Notes under the pieces: generated by a model
What the model was told of the DNA's origin: nothing
The model's input: the letters and a program-made list of their open reading frames with translations, nothing else
Database searches by the model: none
Shown: positions 50,853 through 59,900 of the stretch, piece by piece
Layout of the letters: each line of letters opens with the position of its first letter
Position numbering within the stretch: position 1 is the stretch's first letter
Position numbers and translations under genes: made by a program
Assembly (NCBI RefSeq): GCF_014646295.1
Contig: NZ_BMNE01000004.1
Coordinates: 496,001 to 560,000 of the forward strand
DNA from: Nocardia rhizosphaerihabitans
GTDB taxonomy: Bacteria; Actinomycetota; Actinomycetes; Mycobacteriales; Mycobacteriaceae
Direction: 5' to 3'
Length of the DNA stretch: 64,000 bases

Positions 50853-50899
50853 ACGACGGCCCGGTCAGCCTTCCAGCAGGATGGTGACCGGGCCGTCGT
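50853..50899. terminator. Bidirectional hairpin between map and dtd, partly inside dtd
   Basis: A perfect 15-bp stem (ACGACGGCCCGGTCA at 50853-50867 with its complement at 50885-50899) encloses a 17-base loop. The right arm and loop are coding sequence of dtd (codons for NDGPV), so the 3' end of dtd doubles as the terminator for the convergent map transcript. Confidence 0.75.
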
Positions 50900-51308
50900 T
50901 CGTCAGCTCGATCTGCATGTGGGCGCCGAAGTGCCCGGTCGCCACGGTCGCGCCGAGTTCGCGCAGCGTATCGGCGAAGGTGTCGACGAGTGGTTCGGCG
51001 AGGTCACCGGGCGCGGCCGCGTTCCAGGACGGGCGCCTGCCCTTGGCGGTATTCGCATACAGCGTGAACTGGCTGACGACCAGAATCGGTGCGCCGAGAT
51101 CGGCGGCGGAGCGTTCGCCGTCGAGGATGCGCAGTCGCCAGGCCTTGTCGGCCAGTGCTTTCGCCGTCGCCTCGGTATCGGTGTGGGTGGCGCCGACCAG
51201 GGCGAGCAGGCCGTGTGGCACGCCCGCCTCGGCCGGATCGATCCGGCCGACAACCTTGTCCTCGACAGAGACCTGGGCACTGGTCACCCGCTGCAGCAGT
51301 ACTCGCAC
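50865..51308 (-). CDS. dtd: D-aminoacyl-tRNA deacylase
   Basis: A 147-residue enzyme that hydrolyses D-aminoacyl-tRNA and mischarged Gly-tRNA(Ala). It begins MRVLLQRVTSAQVSVEDKVV (GTG start) and has the two active-site motifs SQFTLYANTAKGRRPS and TNDGPVTILLEG. Family members usually have NSGPVT or NDGPVT here. Monocistronic and convergent with map. Confidence 0.96.
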   Translation of the reverse strand: MRVLLQRVTSAQVSVEDKVVGRIDPAEAGVPHGLLALVGATHTDTEATAKALADKAWRLRILDGERSAADLGAPILVVSQFTLYANTAKGRRPSWNAAAPGDLAEPLVDTFADTLRELGATVATGHFGAHMQIELTNDGPVTILLEG

Positions 51309-51340
51309 AGCACCCGATCATGCCAGGCGCCGGGTCCGGG

Positions 51341-52879
51341 TCAGGACTTGCCGAAGAACAGGATGTCGGGCCCGTACTCGGTGAGCGGGCGGTTCTCCGC
51401 GGCCTGGCGGATACCGCTGCCGGGCAGTTCGGTCACCTTGGCGAACATCTCCGCGTTGCCGAAGGCCGCGCGAACCTGGGTTTCGGAGGCGTAGTCGGCG
51501 CCGTAGTCGGCCAGTGTCGCGAAATCCAGCGGGGCCAGCGGCGCGTCGAGCGGCGCCTGGCCGCTCGGCCTGCCGAGCGCGGCGTACTGGGTGGCGACGC
51601 CGTTGTCGTAGAGGCACAGTTCGTAGGAGATGTTCTCGATGGTGGCGACGGTGAGCACCGGCCACTTCTCCGAGAGGCGAACGGCGAGTGGGTGAGTGCC
51701 GAGCCCGCCGATCTCCCAGTTCAGGCTCTTCACCGAAATCCAGCTGCCGGAGGACTTCTCGACGAGGACCACGTCGGCGCCCAGCTCGGTCGCCGGATTG
51801 ACGACGGGTTCCTTGACACCCCAATGCTTTTCGTGCACCCCGGCGAACCGTCCCGCGTCCACCTGCTCGGCGCCGTCGCGGGCGAACGCCGCGATGATCG
51901 CGGTGCGCACCTGCATCAGCGCGTCCGGCGCGGTGCAGCGCACGGCGATCGCGCCGTAGGTCGCCGAGATCTCCACCGGCCGCGACGGCGGCTCCGGCAT
52001 CGCGCCCGCCGCCAGCGGCTTGAGGCCAACCAGCGCCAGGCGCCAGTTGATCTCGTCGATGGTCGCCAGATCGCCGCCCGACTGGTACAGGATCTGCTGC
52101 TGGGTCAACCTGCCCGCGCGTTCGAGGGTGGGCGCGCCGAGCTTGTTCAGCGCCTGGGTGGTCTTGAGGGTGAGATCGAGGTCCTCGATCCTGGTCTCGC
52201 GCAGCTTCGCCGTGCTCGCCGGCGAGGTGAGCTCCGAATACAGCGCGCGATAGCTCGCGATCGCCTGCTTGCGCGAGCGCCCGACCATCATCGTCCGCAG
52301 CAACGTGCTCAGGCTGGCCAGGTACTTGCCCGGCTGCTCCGAGGACCGCGCGTACATGGCCGCCCGGATCCGCACCGCCGACTCGGTCGCGGCCACCGCA
52401 GCCTCGTGATCGAGCCGCATCAACCACACGCCGCACTTGGACAACCCGTCGGCGCACATCGCCGAGACATCCGGATAGTCCTGCGCCACTTGCCGATACG
52501 CCGAACAGGCACTGCGAATGGTGTTGGTCGCGAGCTGCCGGTGCCCGACCAGCTTGGTCGCCTGCTCGAACAGCCGTAGCGCGTCCTGCAACGCGCCCGC
52601 GTACTCGTAGGAGACGAAACCACCGACCAGCCAATGCAGCCGGATCGCCACGGCTTCCTGTGCGGGCTCCAACGCTTCGGCCGTGCGATCGCGCTCGGAC
52701 GGGTTGTCCCGCGTGGTGAGCAGCGCCTGGGCCAGTTCGGTGAGTGAACCGGCCAGCTTCAGGTAGTCCTCCGGCCGCTGACTCCTGGTGCTCGCGCGGT
52801 CGGCGGCGACGCGCCGTTCGAGGCCGCTCAGGTCGGTCATGAGCAGTTCCATCGCGACGTCAATCCTGGCCTCATCCAT
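51341..52879 (-). CDS. TPR-like helical protein of unknown function
   Basis: A 512-residue soluble protein. Residues 20-280 are helical with TPR-like spacing (DYLKLAGSLTELAQALLTTR, PAQEAVAIRLHWLVGG, ACSAYRQVAQDYPDVSAM, AAVAATESAVRIRAAMYA). The C-terminal 200 residues are alpha/beta (YGAIAVRCTAPDALMQVRTA, DVVLVEKSSGSWISVKSLNW, GADYASETQVRAAFGN). The ATG at 52879 (MDEARIDVAMELLM) fits better than the longer frame to 53014, which begins with basic low-complexity sequence. It diverges from the ESX substrate gene across 217 bases, so it may be a regulator or accessory of that island; this is inference from position. Confidence 0.65.
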   Translation of the reverse strand: MDEARIDVAMELLMTDLSGLERRVAADRASTRSQRPEDYLKLAGSLTELAQALLTTRDNPSERDRTAEALEPAQEAVAIRLHWLVGGFVSYEYAGALQDALRLFEQATKLVGHRQLATNTIRSACSAYRQVAQDYPDVSAMCADGLSKCGVWLMRLDHEAAVAATESAVRIRAAMYARSSEQPGKYLASLSTLLRTMMVGRSRKQAIASYRALYSELTSPASTAKLRETRIEDLDLTLKTTQALNKLGAPTLERAGRLTQQQILYQSGGDLATIDEINWRLALVGLKPLAAGAMPEPPSRPVEISATYGAIAVRCTAPDALMQVRTAIIAAFARDGAEQVDAGRFAGVHEKHWGVKEPVVNPATELGADVVLVEKSSGSWISVKSLNWEIGGLGTHPLAVRLSEKWPVLTVATIENISYELCLYDNGVATQYAALGRPSGQAPLDAPLAPLDFATLADYGADYASETQVRAAFGNAEMFAKVTELPGSGIRQAAENRPLTEYGPDILFFGKS

Positions 52880-53096
52880 CGTTCGAGCACAGCCGCTGGG
52901 CGGCCGTTCAGTGTGTCGTTCGAGTTTGGCACAGATCGGCGGTCGCTGCCGGATCGTCCGCGGAACCCGGATGTTCAGCCAGGATCGGGCCGCTGTTTCC
53001 CTGTGGCTGTGCATATTTCGCTTCGCTTACTAGAATGCGAGGCGATCGAGCCGACTGGCGAGGGACGTCGGTGGGGTGTTTCGAGGAGCGGGTAGC

Positions 53097-54995
53097 GTGG
53101 GCGATTCTCCCTGGGCGGGGCTGGCGGGCAAGGCGAAGATCAAGGTCGAGACAGGCGCCGCGCTCGAGGCGGCCAAGGCCTGCAGCCAGGCCATCGAGGT
53201 ATTCAAGGGTTGCCAGAACCTGTTCACCGACCTGAACAACTACGACGAGGGCAAGCTCGGCGGCCACCAGGTCGATGCCGGACCGCCGCTGCGCACCAAG
53301 TTCATCGCCGAGGCCACCCAGGCCAAGGAGCTGATCGGGCGCTATATCGACTCGCTCGAGGACCTGGTCATCATGTTCAAGGCGGCCGGGGAGTCCTACA
53401 CCGAAACCGACAAGGCCTCCGGTGACCGGATCGCCACACTCAAAGGCCAGCTCAAGGACGTGAAGCCCGAGCCGGGGGCGAAGGACCTGAAGGGCGAGGT
53501 CTCGAAGGCGGGCGACTACAAACCGGCCAACTACGACGAAGGCAACCACGACTACGACATCGGGACCGCGCAGCCGCCCGCCAGCAAGGTCGGCAAAGCG
53601 GGGCCCGAGGCGGTCGGCGTGGGGATTCCGGTGCGGGCCGCGTCGAACATGTCCTGGCGTGACATGTACGACCTGGGTCAGCGGATCTCCTGGGTCGAGG
53701 TCGCCGACGACGCGCCGGTCTGGGAGGGGATGGCCCAGGCGGTGCACGGCGCCGCCTACAACCTCGAGCAGAAGCTCGCCGAGATCACCGGCGATCGGTG
53801 GCAGAGCGAGGGCGGTGAAGCCGCGCTCAAGGCGATCTCGATTTTCGGCCAGTCGGTCATGACGCTGAGTGAATCCTTCACGATGATGCAGCGGAACCTC
53901 GAGTACACGGCGAACTGGCTGTACGCGACCAAGGTGTGCATGCCGATCGACAAGGAAGACAGGTGCGACGACGATCTCCAGGAAAACCGGGATCGCTATG
54001 AGCGCCACTATGTCAACGGGGTGAAGGCGACCGAAAAGGCGTTCCCGGCGACGGCCGAACCCAAGGCGCCCGAGGGGCCGGTGACCACGCCGAACAATAA
54101 CAACAACAATAACAACGGAAATAACAACAACAACGGAAACAATAACGCCGGCAACAACAATGCCGGAAACAACAATGGCGGCGGCAACAACGCCGGCGGC
54201 GGCAGCGGCTCTGGGAGTGGCAGCGGTGGCTCTGGGAGTGGCGCGGGCAGCGGCAATTCCGGAGCAGGCGCCCAGCAGGCGGCCGCCAGTCAGGCCGCCC
54301 AGCAGGCGGCGCTGCAGGCCGCCCAGCAGGCCCAGGCCGACCTGCAGCAACAGCAGAAGCAGAACGGGACCAACACCTCGCAGGGCACGAACGGTCAGAT
54401 CGGGTCGACGGGCCAGACCGGATCCACCGGCTCGGTCGCCGGGTCGAGCGGCTCGGGCTCGGGTGACCTGTCGAGTGTCCTGTCCTCGGTGATGTCGGCG
54501 GTGACCACGGCCGTCAGTTCGCTGACCCAGGCGCTGCCGTCGCTGGCGACCGCGCTGCAGCAGGTGTCCGCGAACGCCACCTCCGGCCTGCCCGACCTCT
54601 CGCAGCTCGGCACGCTGTTCCAGCAGTTCCCCGACCTGGCGCAGGTGCTGTCGGAGTCGCCGGAGGTCGGCGAGCTGATCGCAGCGAACCCGGCGCTGTC
54701 GCCGCTGGCGGAGCTGCTCGGTATCGAGACCGAGACCCTGACGCCTGTCACCGCGGACGCGGCCGCGGTCGGGGAGACCACCGAGACGGCGACCGGCCAG
54801 ATCTTCCCGCGGGCAGGCCTGCCCGATTTCTCCAACCTGCTGCCGAGCCTGGACGAGATCGCCACCCCGGTGACCGGACTCGTCGCCGCGGTGCAGGACG
54901 CGGTCGCGCCTGACGCGGCGGCCGCTCCCGTCGAGGCGGTCGAAGCCGCCGTGGCGACCGCGCCGGGCTACCCGCGGGCGGAGGCCGAGGCATGA
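53097..54995 (+). CDS. PPE-like ESX substrate with Asn-rich and Gly/Ser-rich linkers
   Basis: A 632-residue protein built like the substrate gene at 19.7 kb. Residues 1-330 are helical in two segments: KIKVETGAALEAAKACSQAI near the start, then RDMYDLGQRISWVEVADDA and WQSEGGEAALKAISIFGQS. Residues about 335-400 are an Asn/Gly then Gly/Ser run, followed by Gln/Ala helices (QQAALQAAQQAQADLQQQ) and Thr/Gly/Ser linkers. The C-terminal 180 residues are amphipathic with repeated leucines (SVLSSVMSAVTTAVSSLTQA). No signal peptide is present. The GTG at 53097 follows GGAG. It overlaps the EspG-like gene by four bases. Confidence 0.72.
   Translation: MGDSPWAGLAGKAKIKVETGAALEAAKACSQAIEVFKGCQNLFTDLNNYDEGKLGGHQVDAGPPLRTKFIAEATQAKELIGRYIDSLEDLVIMFKAAGESYTETDKASGDRIATLKGQLKDVKPEPGAKDLKGEVSKAGDYKPANYDEGNHDYDIGTAQPPASKVGKAGPEAVGVGIPVRAASNMSWRDMYDLGQRISWVEVADDAPVWEGMAQAVHGAAYNLEQKLAEITGDRWQSEGGEAALKAISIFGQSVMTLSESFTMMQRNLEYTANWLYATKVCMPIDKEDRCDDDLQENRDRYERHYVNGVKATEKAFPATAEPKAPEGPVTTPNNNNNNNNGNNNNNGNNNAGNNNAGNNNGGGNNAGGGSGSGSGSGGSGSGAGSGNSGAGAQQAAASQAAQQAALQAAQQAQADLQQQQKQNGTNTSQGTNGQIGSTGQTGSTGSVAGSSGSGSGDLSSVLSSVMSAVTTAVSSLTQALPSLATALQQVSANATSGLPDLSQLGTLFQQFPDLAQVLSESPEVGELIAANPALSPLAELLGIETETLTPVTADAAAVGETTETATGQIFPRAGLPDFSNLLPSLDEIATPVTGLVAAVQDAVAPDAAAAPVEAVEAAVATAPGYPRAEAEA
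54092..54200. repeat. AAC/AAT-rich microsatellite-like stretch encoding polyasparagine
   Basis: About 100 bases dominated by AAC and AAT codons, interrupted by GGA or GCC, encode NNNNNNNNGNNNNNG and related runs. The composition is far less GC-rich than the surrounding gene. A similar, shorter Asn/Gly run occurs in the other ESX substrate (around 20215-20275). Confidence 0.85.
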
Positions 54996-55783
54996 GCCGC
55001 ACCTGGGAATTCACCGATGTCGAGTTCACCGTGCTGTGGAATCGGTTCATCGGCAACCATCTGCCGCGCCCGCTCACCTTCCAGACCACCACCCGGCTGC
55101 ACGACGACTGGGAGCAGGAGAAGTACGAGACCTGGCAGCGGCTGCAGCACACCGTCGATCCCGAGATCCGCACCGTCTTCGAGGTCCTCGAACGCCCGGA
55201 AGCCTATGTGCGGCTGCGTGGTTGGAACGACCGTCACCGTGACGATGCGCAGTACTGGCTCAAGGCCCGCGCCGCGAGGGCGGGGGCGCGGGGCTACATC
55301 GTCCACCAGCTGCCCGGCGAGACACCGACGCACAGCGGCGGATACGTCGTGCGCGAGTGCGGCCCGCACGGGCTGGCCGAGGCGGTCGTCGACCTGATGC
55401 CGAAGGCTCCGGCGGGCAGACAGGGCATCCTGCCGCTGTCGACCGGCGCGCGCTCGAACGACTCCGCACCGCGGGCATCGATGTTCTTCGAGGACGCCGA
55501 CACCACGGTGGCCGACCGGAGCGCGGAGTTCTTCGAGACTCCGGCCGAGCGCACCGGCACCGTCAACATCCTGCAGAATCAGTCCATGTTCGGCTCCCGG
55601 GGGATGCACCGCGACATCCTGGTCTGGCGCGACCTGCCCGACGACGGCCGGTACGCGATAGCCCTGCCGTCGGACGAACCCGTCGCGACCCCGATGGCCG
55701 GGTCCGCGCTGGTCTCGGCGATCGGCAAGTCCATCGACCGGATGATGGCCCGCGTCGAATCCCATTGGGAGGCAGGTGTCTGA
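54992..55783 (+). CDS. ESX chaperone, EspG family
   Basis: A 263-residue EspG-like protein. It begins with WEFTDVEFTVLWNRFIGNHLPRPLTF, the usual strand-helix start, and has LERPEAYVRLRGWNDR, RGYIVHQLPGETPTHSGGYV and DILVWRDLPDDGRYAIALP. It is presumed to bind and solubilise the PPE-like substrate encoded just upstream, whose stop overlaps its ATG (ATGA). It overlaps the downstream immunity-like gene by eight bases. Confidence 0.78.
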   Translation: MSRTWEFTDVEFTVLWNRFIGNHLPRPLTFQTTTRLHDDWEQEKYETWQRLQHTVDPEIRTVFEVLERPEAYVRLRGWNDRHRDDAQYWLKARAARAGARGYIVHQLPGETPTHSGGYVVRECGPHGLAEAVVDLMPKAPAGRQGILPLSTGARSNDSAPRASMFFEDADTTVADRSAEFFETPAERTGTVNILQNQSMFGSRGMHRDILVWRDLPDDGRYAIALPSDEPVATPMAGSALVSAIGKSIDRMMARVESHWEAGV

Positions 55784-56984
55784 CGTGACCGGTTCCGACG
55801 ACGATCCGGATGTGCCGTTCGCCCTCGGTCCGCGGGTGACGGAGCCCGCCTCGGCACCCGACCCGGCGGACGCGATCACCGAGCTGGCCTATCGGATCGC
55901 CCGCGAGTCCGCTGCGCTCGGGCCGGCCGGCTGGCGCGAGCTGACCGCGGTGTTCGCGCTGACCGTCGCGGCCGAGGTGACTCATCTGCTGTTCGAGCAC
56001 GAGCGCGGCACGGTCAGGGTGGCGCCCACCGAGGACATTCTCGCCGCGGTGCGCGAGCACCGGAAGTTGTCGGCGGGCTACGGTGACGGGCCGTGGTGGC
56101 GGCTGGTGGTGTCGATGAGCAGCGCGGGCAGACTCGACGTCGACCACGACTACGGCGACGAACCGTTCCCGGCGGATCAGCTCTTCGCGCCGCAGGTCTA
56201 CCTGGCCGATCTGGCCGCGCATCCGCGCGACCGGTTGCCGGTGTGGCTGGCCGCCTATCTGCACCACGGGGACCGGCAGCGGCGTGCGCCCGGCGACGCG
56301 GCGCGGCTGGCCCGCGCCGACGCGGCCGCCGGTGTGCGAGCGACGATGTCGGAGTTCGACTTTCCGCCGTATCCGCTGCTGCGCGCTCGCTGGGCGGTGA
56401 TCGCGGCCGCGTTCGCCGCCGCAGGCTCGGCGCGTGGACCGCGGATGCTGCCCGCGCTCGGCTGGTTCGAAGGCGGTTCGCACAGCGGCTCGACGGTGTT
56501 CGAGGTGCCGGGCGGGCGCGCGGTCCTCTCCGGTGGTGTGTGGAACGCGGCGGCGCTGGAGGCCGGATACAACGAGGGCGCCGAGCTGCCCGCGCTCTAC
56601 GCGGGCGCGCCCGACTGGGTCGCGGACCCCGTCCTCAACACCAGGGCAGGCCAGGGCCTGCTGTCGTTCTGCTACTGGTGGGACAACGGCACCTGGTATC
56701 GGGGCGAGTCACCCGCGGCCGACCACCTCGCCGAAGCCGTGCCCGGAATCTGGACCGCGGATACCGCGACCCGCGTGGTGGCCGGGCTGCTCGGGGACGA
56801 GGCGAGCGAGCGGCAGCGCAGCGCCGCCCGGGCGCTGGTCGAGGCCGCCGAGCGCGGTATCGCCACCCGCGCCGAGGTCGTCGAGGTGTTCGGCGTGGAC
56901 GACACGTTCGATGTGGATACGGCGCTGTACCAGCTGACACTGGCCGGGGTCACCGCCGACGCGGCGGAGCGAGCTGCCCGCTGA
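55776..56984 (+). CDS. Immunity-like hypothetical protein of the second ESX island
   Basis: A 402-residue soluble protein. The best-conserved stretch is GDGPWWRLVVSMSSAGRLDV, DHDYGDEPFPADQLF and DRLPVWLAAYLHHGDRQRR, which resembles DUF600/YezG-type immunity proteins of polymorphic toxins. The second half has PPYPLLRARWAVIAAAFAAA, LGWFEGGSHSGSTVFEVPGG and WDNGTWYRGESPAADHLAEA. It starts at a GTG overlapping the EspG-like gene by eight bases and is the last gene of the plus-strand cluster. Its 3' end overlaps the toxin 3' end by 35 bases on the opposite strand. Immunity to that toxin is plausible but the convergent layout is unusual. Confidence 0.65.
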   Translation: MSDVTGSDDDPDVPFALGPRVTEPASAPDPADAITELAYRIARESAALGPAGWRELTAVFALTVAAEVTHLLFEHERGTVRVAPTEDILAAVREHRKLSAGYGDGPWWRLVVSMSSAGRLDVDHDYGDEPFPADQLFAPQVYLADLAAHPRDRLPVWLAAYLHHGDRQRRAPGDAARLARADAAAGVRATMSEFDFPPYPLLRARWAVIAAAFAAAGSARGPRMLPALGWFEGGSHSGSTVFEVPGGRAVLSGGVWNAAALEAGYNEGAELPALYAGAPDWVADPVLNTRAGQGLLSFCYWWDNGTWYRGESPAADHLAEAVPGIWTADTATRVVAGLLGDEASERQRSAARALVEAAERGIATRAEVVEVFGVDDTFDVDTALYQLTLAGVTADAAERAAR

Positions 56985-59900
56985 GCGTGGGGTCGTAGAC
57001 GATGACCATGCGGTGGTCGGGCCTTGGCGCGGAGAAGGTGTCCATCTTGTCCTTGTTCAGCACATTGCTGGCGCCCGCGTCGATGGTGTAGTCGTAGTCG
57101 TTGTTGCCCGCGCCGGGGAATTCCGTGTACTCCTCGATGCGGAACGGTGGCCGGTTGTCGTAGTGGTCGAGCAGGGCGGCCCACAGCTGGTCGCCGTCGA
57201 TGTGGCCGCGGTCGCCCGGGGTGCCCTTGCTGGGATCGGACGCCTCGGACTTCATGTCCCACTGGAGTTCGATCCGGCCGCCGGGGGCGAGGGTGTGCTC
57301 CAGATTCCCCGCGATCGCCAGGTAGGCCTCGGGCGGGAGCTTGGCGCTGACATTGTTGACGAAGATCCGGCCGACACCGCCGGTGCCGCCGTCGCCCAGG
57401 ATGTGCCCGCCGCCGAGCATGTCGCCGAACACGAGGACGGTGCCCGCCTCGGTCAGCGGGCCGGGGTCGAGAATGCCGAGGCTGCGCCTGCGCTGGCTCG
57501 GAATCGCGAACGACTCGGCCAGTTCGGTCTTCACGACCAGGCCGCCGCCGGTGCGGTCGGCGGGCGGCGTCATCTCGACACCGAACGCGCTGCGCCCGAC
57601 GCCGACGTCGACGGTGTGCCCGTTGGGTACTCCGGTCTCTGGCCGGGGCACGAGCGCCACCGTGTGGTTGTCCGTGCCGAAGTAGTTCTGCTCCAGCGGA
57701 AGCCGGTGCAGCGGCCGGGGCCGGGGGATGATCTCGACCGCCGAGACGCCGTGGACGGGGTCGTGAATCATCACGGTGTACTCGATATTGATGCCGTTCG
57801 AGGTGGCGGTCCGGTTCGCCCGGTCGACGCTGTGCAGCAGCTCGCTCATCGAACTCGGGGCGCCGTCGACCTCGAGACGTCCGGTGCGTGGTTCGAGCAC
57901 GCCCGCGAACCGGTTCGGGGCGGCGGCCAGCGCGTCCGCCGCGTCGTACATGCGCTGGAACGCGTCGGGGCCGAGCGCGTCGCGGAACGGTTCCGGCATC
58001 GCGGTATGGAACCGGTCGATGGCCTCGTGCAGATCGCGGACCCGCTGGGCCGGTGCCGGATTCGGATCGTTGACGGCCACATTGAGCGGATCGAGCGCGG
58101 CCATCAGGTGTTTGGTCGGCACGTGCTGACGGGCTTCGCGGAAGTTCGGGTTCTCGAAGATCGGGTCGAAGATGCGCCGCGTCAGCTCCTCGCGCATGCG
58201 CGCGTCGAGTCCGCGCCGTTCGTTGGCGACCAGGTCACGCACGTGCTCGCCCACCGCGAGCTCGCTCAGCGTCGCCAGATGGGCGGCACCGCCGCGCTCG
58301 AATTCGGTCGCGGTGAGAGATTCGGTGAAGATCGGGCGCTGCTCGGTGAGCCCGGCTCGTTCGAGCGCATAGCGATGCGCGAGCAGCGGATCATGGCCGG
58401 CCAGCAGGGATTCCGCGGGACTGCCCTGGCGTAGGTCGATGCGGTGCGCCAGGTCGGCCAGATCGCGGCGCAGGCCGGGCAGCTGGTCGCCGCGGGCCGG
58501 GTCGATGGTGGCCGCGTCGATCTTGTTCAGCAGGACCCGCACCTCGGCGAAGCGACCGCCGAGGTGATCGGTCATCCGGTCCGGACGCTCCTGCACGGGA
58601 TCGATAAGGATCTCGGGCTCCCGCGCGAGCCGGATCTCGGCGAGCTCGTGCGCGATCCCGCGGACCACATCCTGGTCCCGGGCACGTGGTGCGACGTGCA
58701 CGTCGTAACCGGTGCCGTCCGGGCGGGCCAGGAACTCGGCGACGGCGCCGCCGGTCGTCGGTTCCACCTGGATACGGATGTCGCGGCCGTCGGGCAGGAA
58801 GAAGCGCTTGGTGTCGCGGTTCCAGGCCACGTCCTCTGGGGTGACCAGGGCCAGGTTGTCCTCGACCACGTGGACGACCTCGCGCGTGCTCAGGTCCGGT
58901 TGATTCGGTGGGCGCGCGTCGGCGTGGAACTCGCCCACACTCGCGGCGGTGCCACGGTGCGGCTCCACCACGGGGCCGGGGCGGGTGCCCGGTTCGGTGA
59001 CCGGCAGCGCGGGCCTGGTGTCGAAGAGGCCGTCGCGCACCAGGATCGAGATCGACTCGATGTTCTGGCCCGGATAGTGCTCCTGGATGGATTTGCTCAC
59101 CGACTTCAGCGGCATGCTGATGTCGGACTTGGAACTGATGATCCCGTTGAGGGTGGCGTTGGCGAAGGTCTTGGCCTCGCTGTTGTACAGCGGGCGGTTG
59201 GTCATGATGTGCTCGGCGAGCGACACCAGCTGCGGATGCGACAGCTCACGCAACGGCACCAGGGTGCGCGGTGCGTCGCCGACCGGCTTGAGCGCCACCT
59301 TGCCGTCGAAGCGGTCGACCAGCATGCGGTCGAAGGTGCCCTGGTCGGTGAAGACGGCCAGGTCGACGTCGTTGGCCCGCGGGGTGCGCAGCGAGGAGCC
59401 CTGCACCACGATGTCGCCCACCGGCAGGCCCGCCTCCCGCAGGCCGCCGACCAGATCGCTGCTGAACTGCCGGAACTCCGCGGCGTCGGCGAACTTGTAG
59501 GGGTAGCCGCGCTCGGCGACGACCTCGACCCAGTTGTGTATCTGCTGGGTGAGTTCGGGTGCGGTGATCGGCTTGGCGGTGCGGGAGCCGACCTGGACCA
59601 GGTCCTCGATTGTCCGCTGATCGAGGCCGAGTTTGCGCCCCTCGCCGATGATCGTGGCCAGTTCGGCGTCGGTGTAGGTGAGCTCGAATCGCCCTGGGCG
59701 CTCGCCGATCCAGGCGCGCACGTTGTCGGTGATGCTCTGGACCGGGTCGACGGTCGTCGGTTCGTTGCGCCCTTGCTCGGGGACGGCGAGTTCGGCGCGT
59801 CCCGGTTCGGCGGTGGTTGGTTCGCCGCGACCGGGCTCGGCGGCACCCGCGCGTCCGGGTTCGGCAGCGGGCGGCACGGTGCGGCCGGTCTCCGCTTGAC

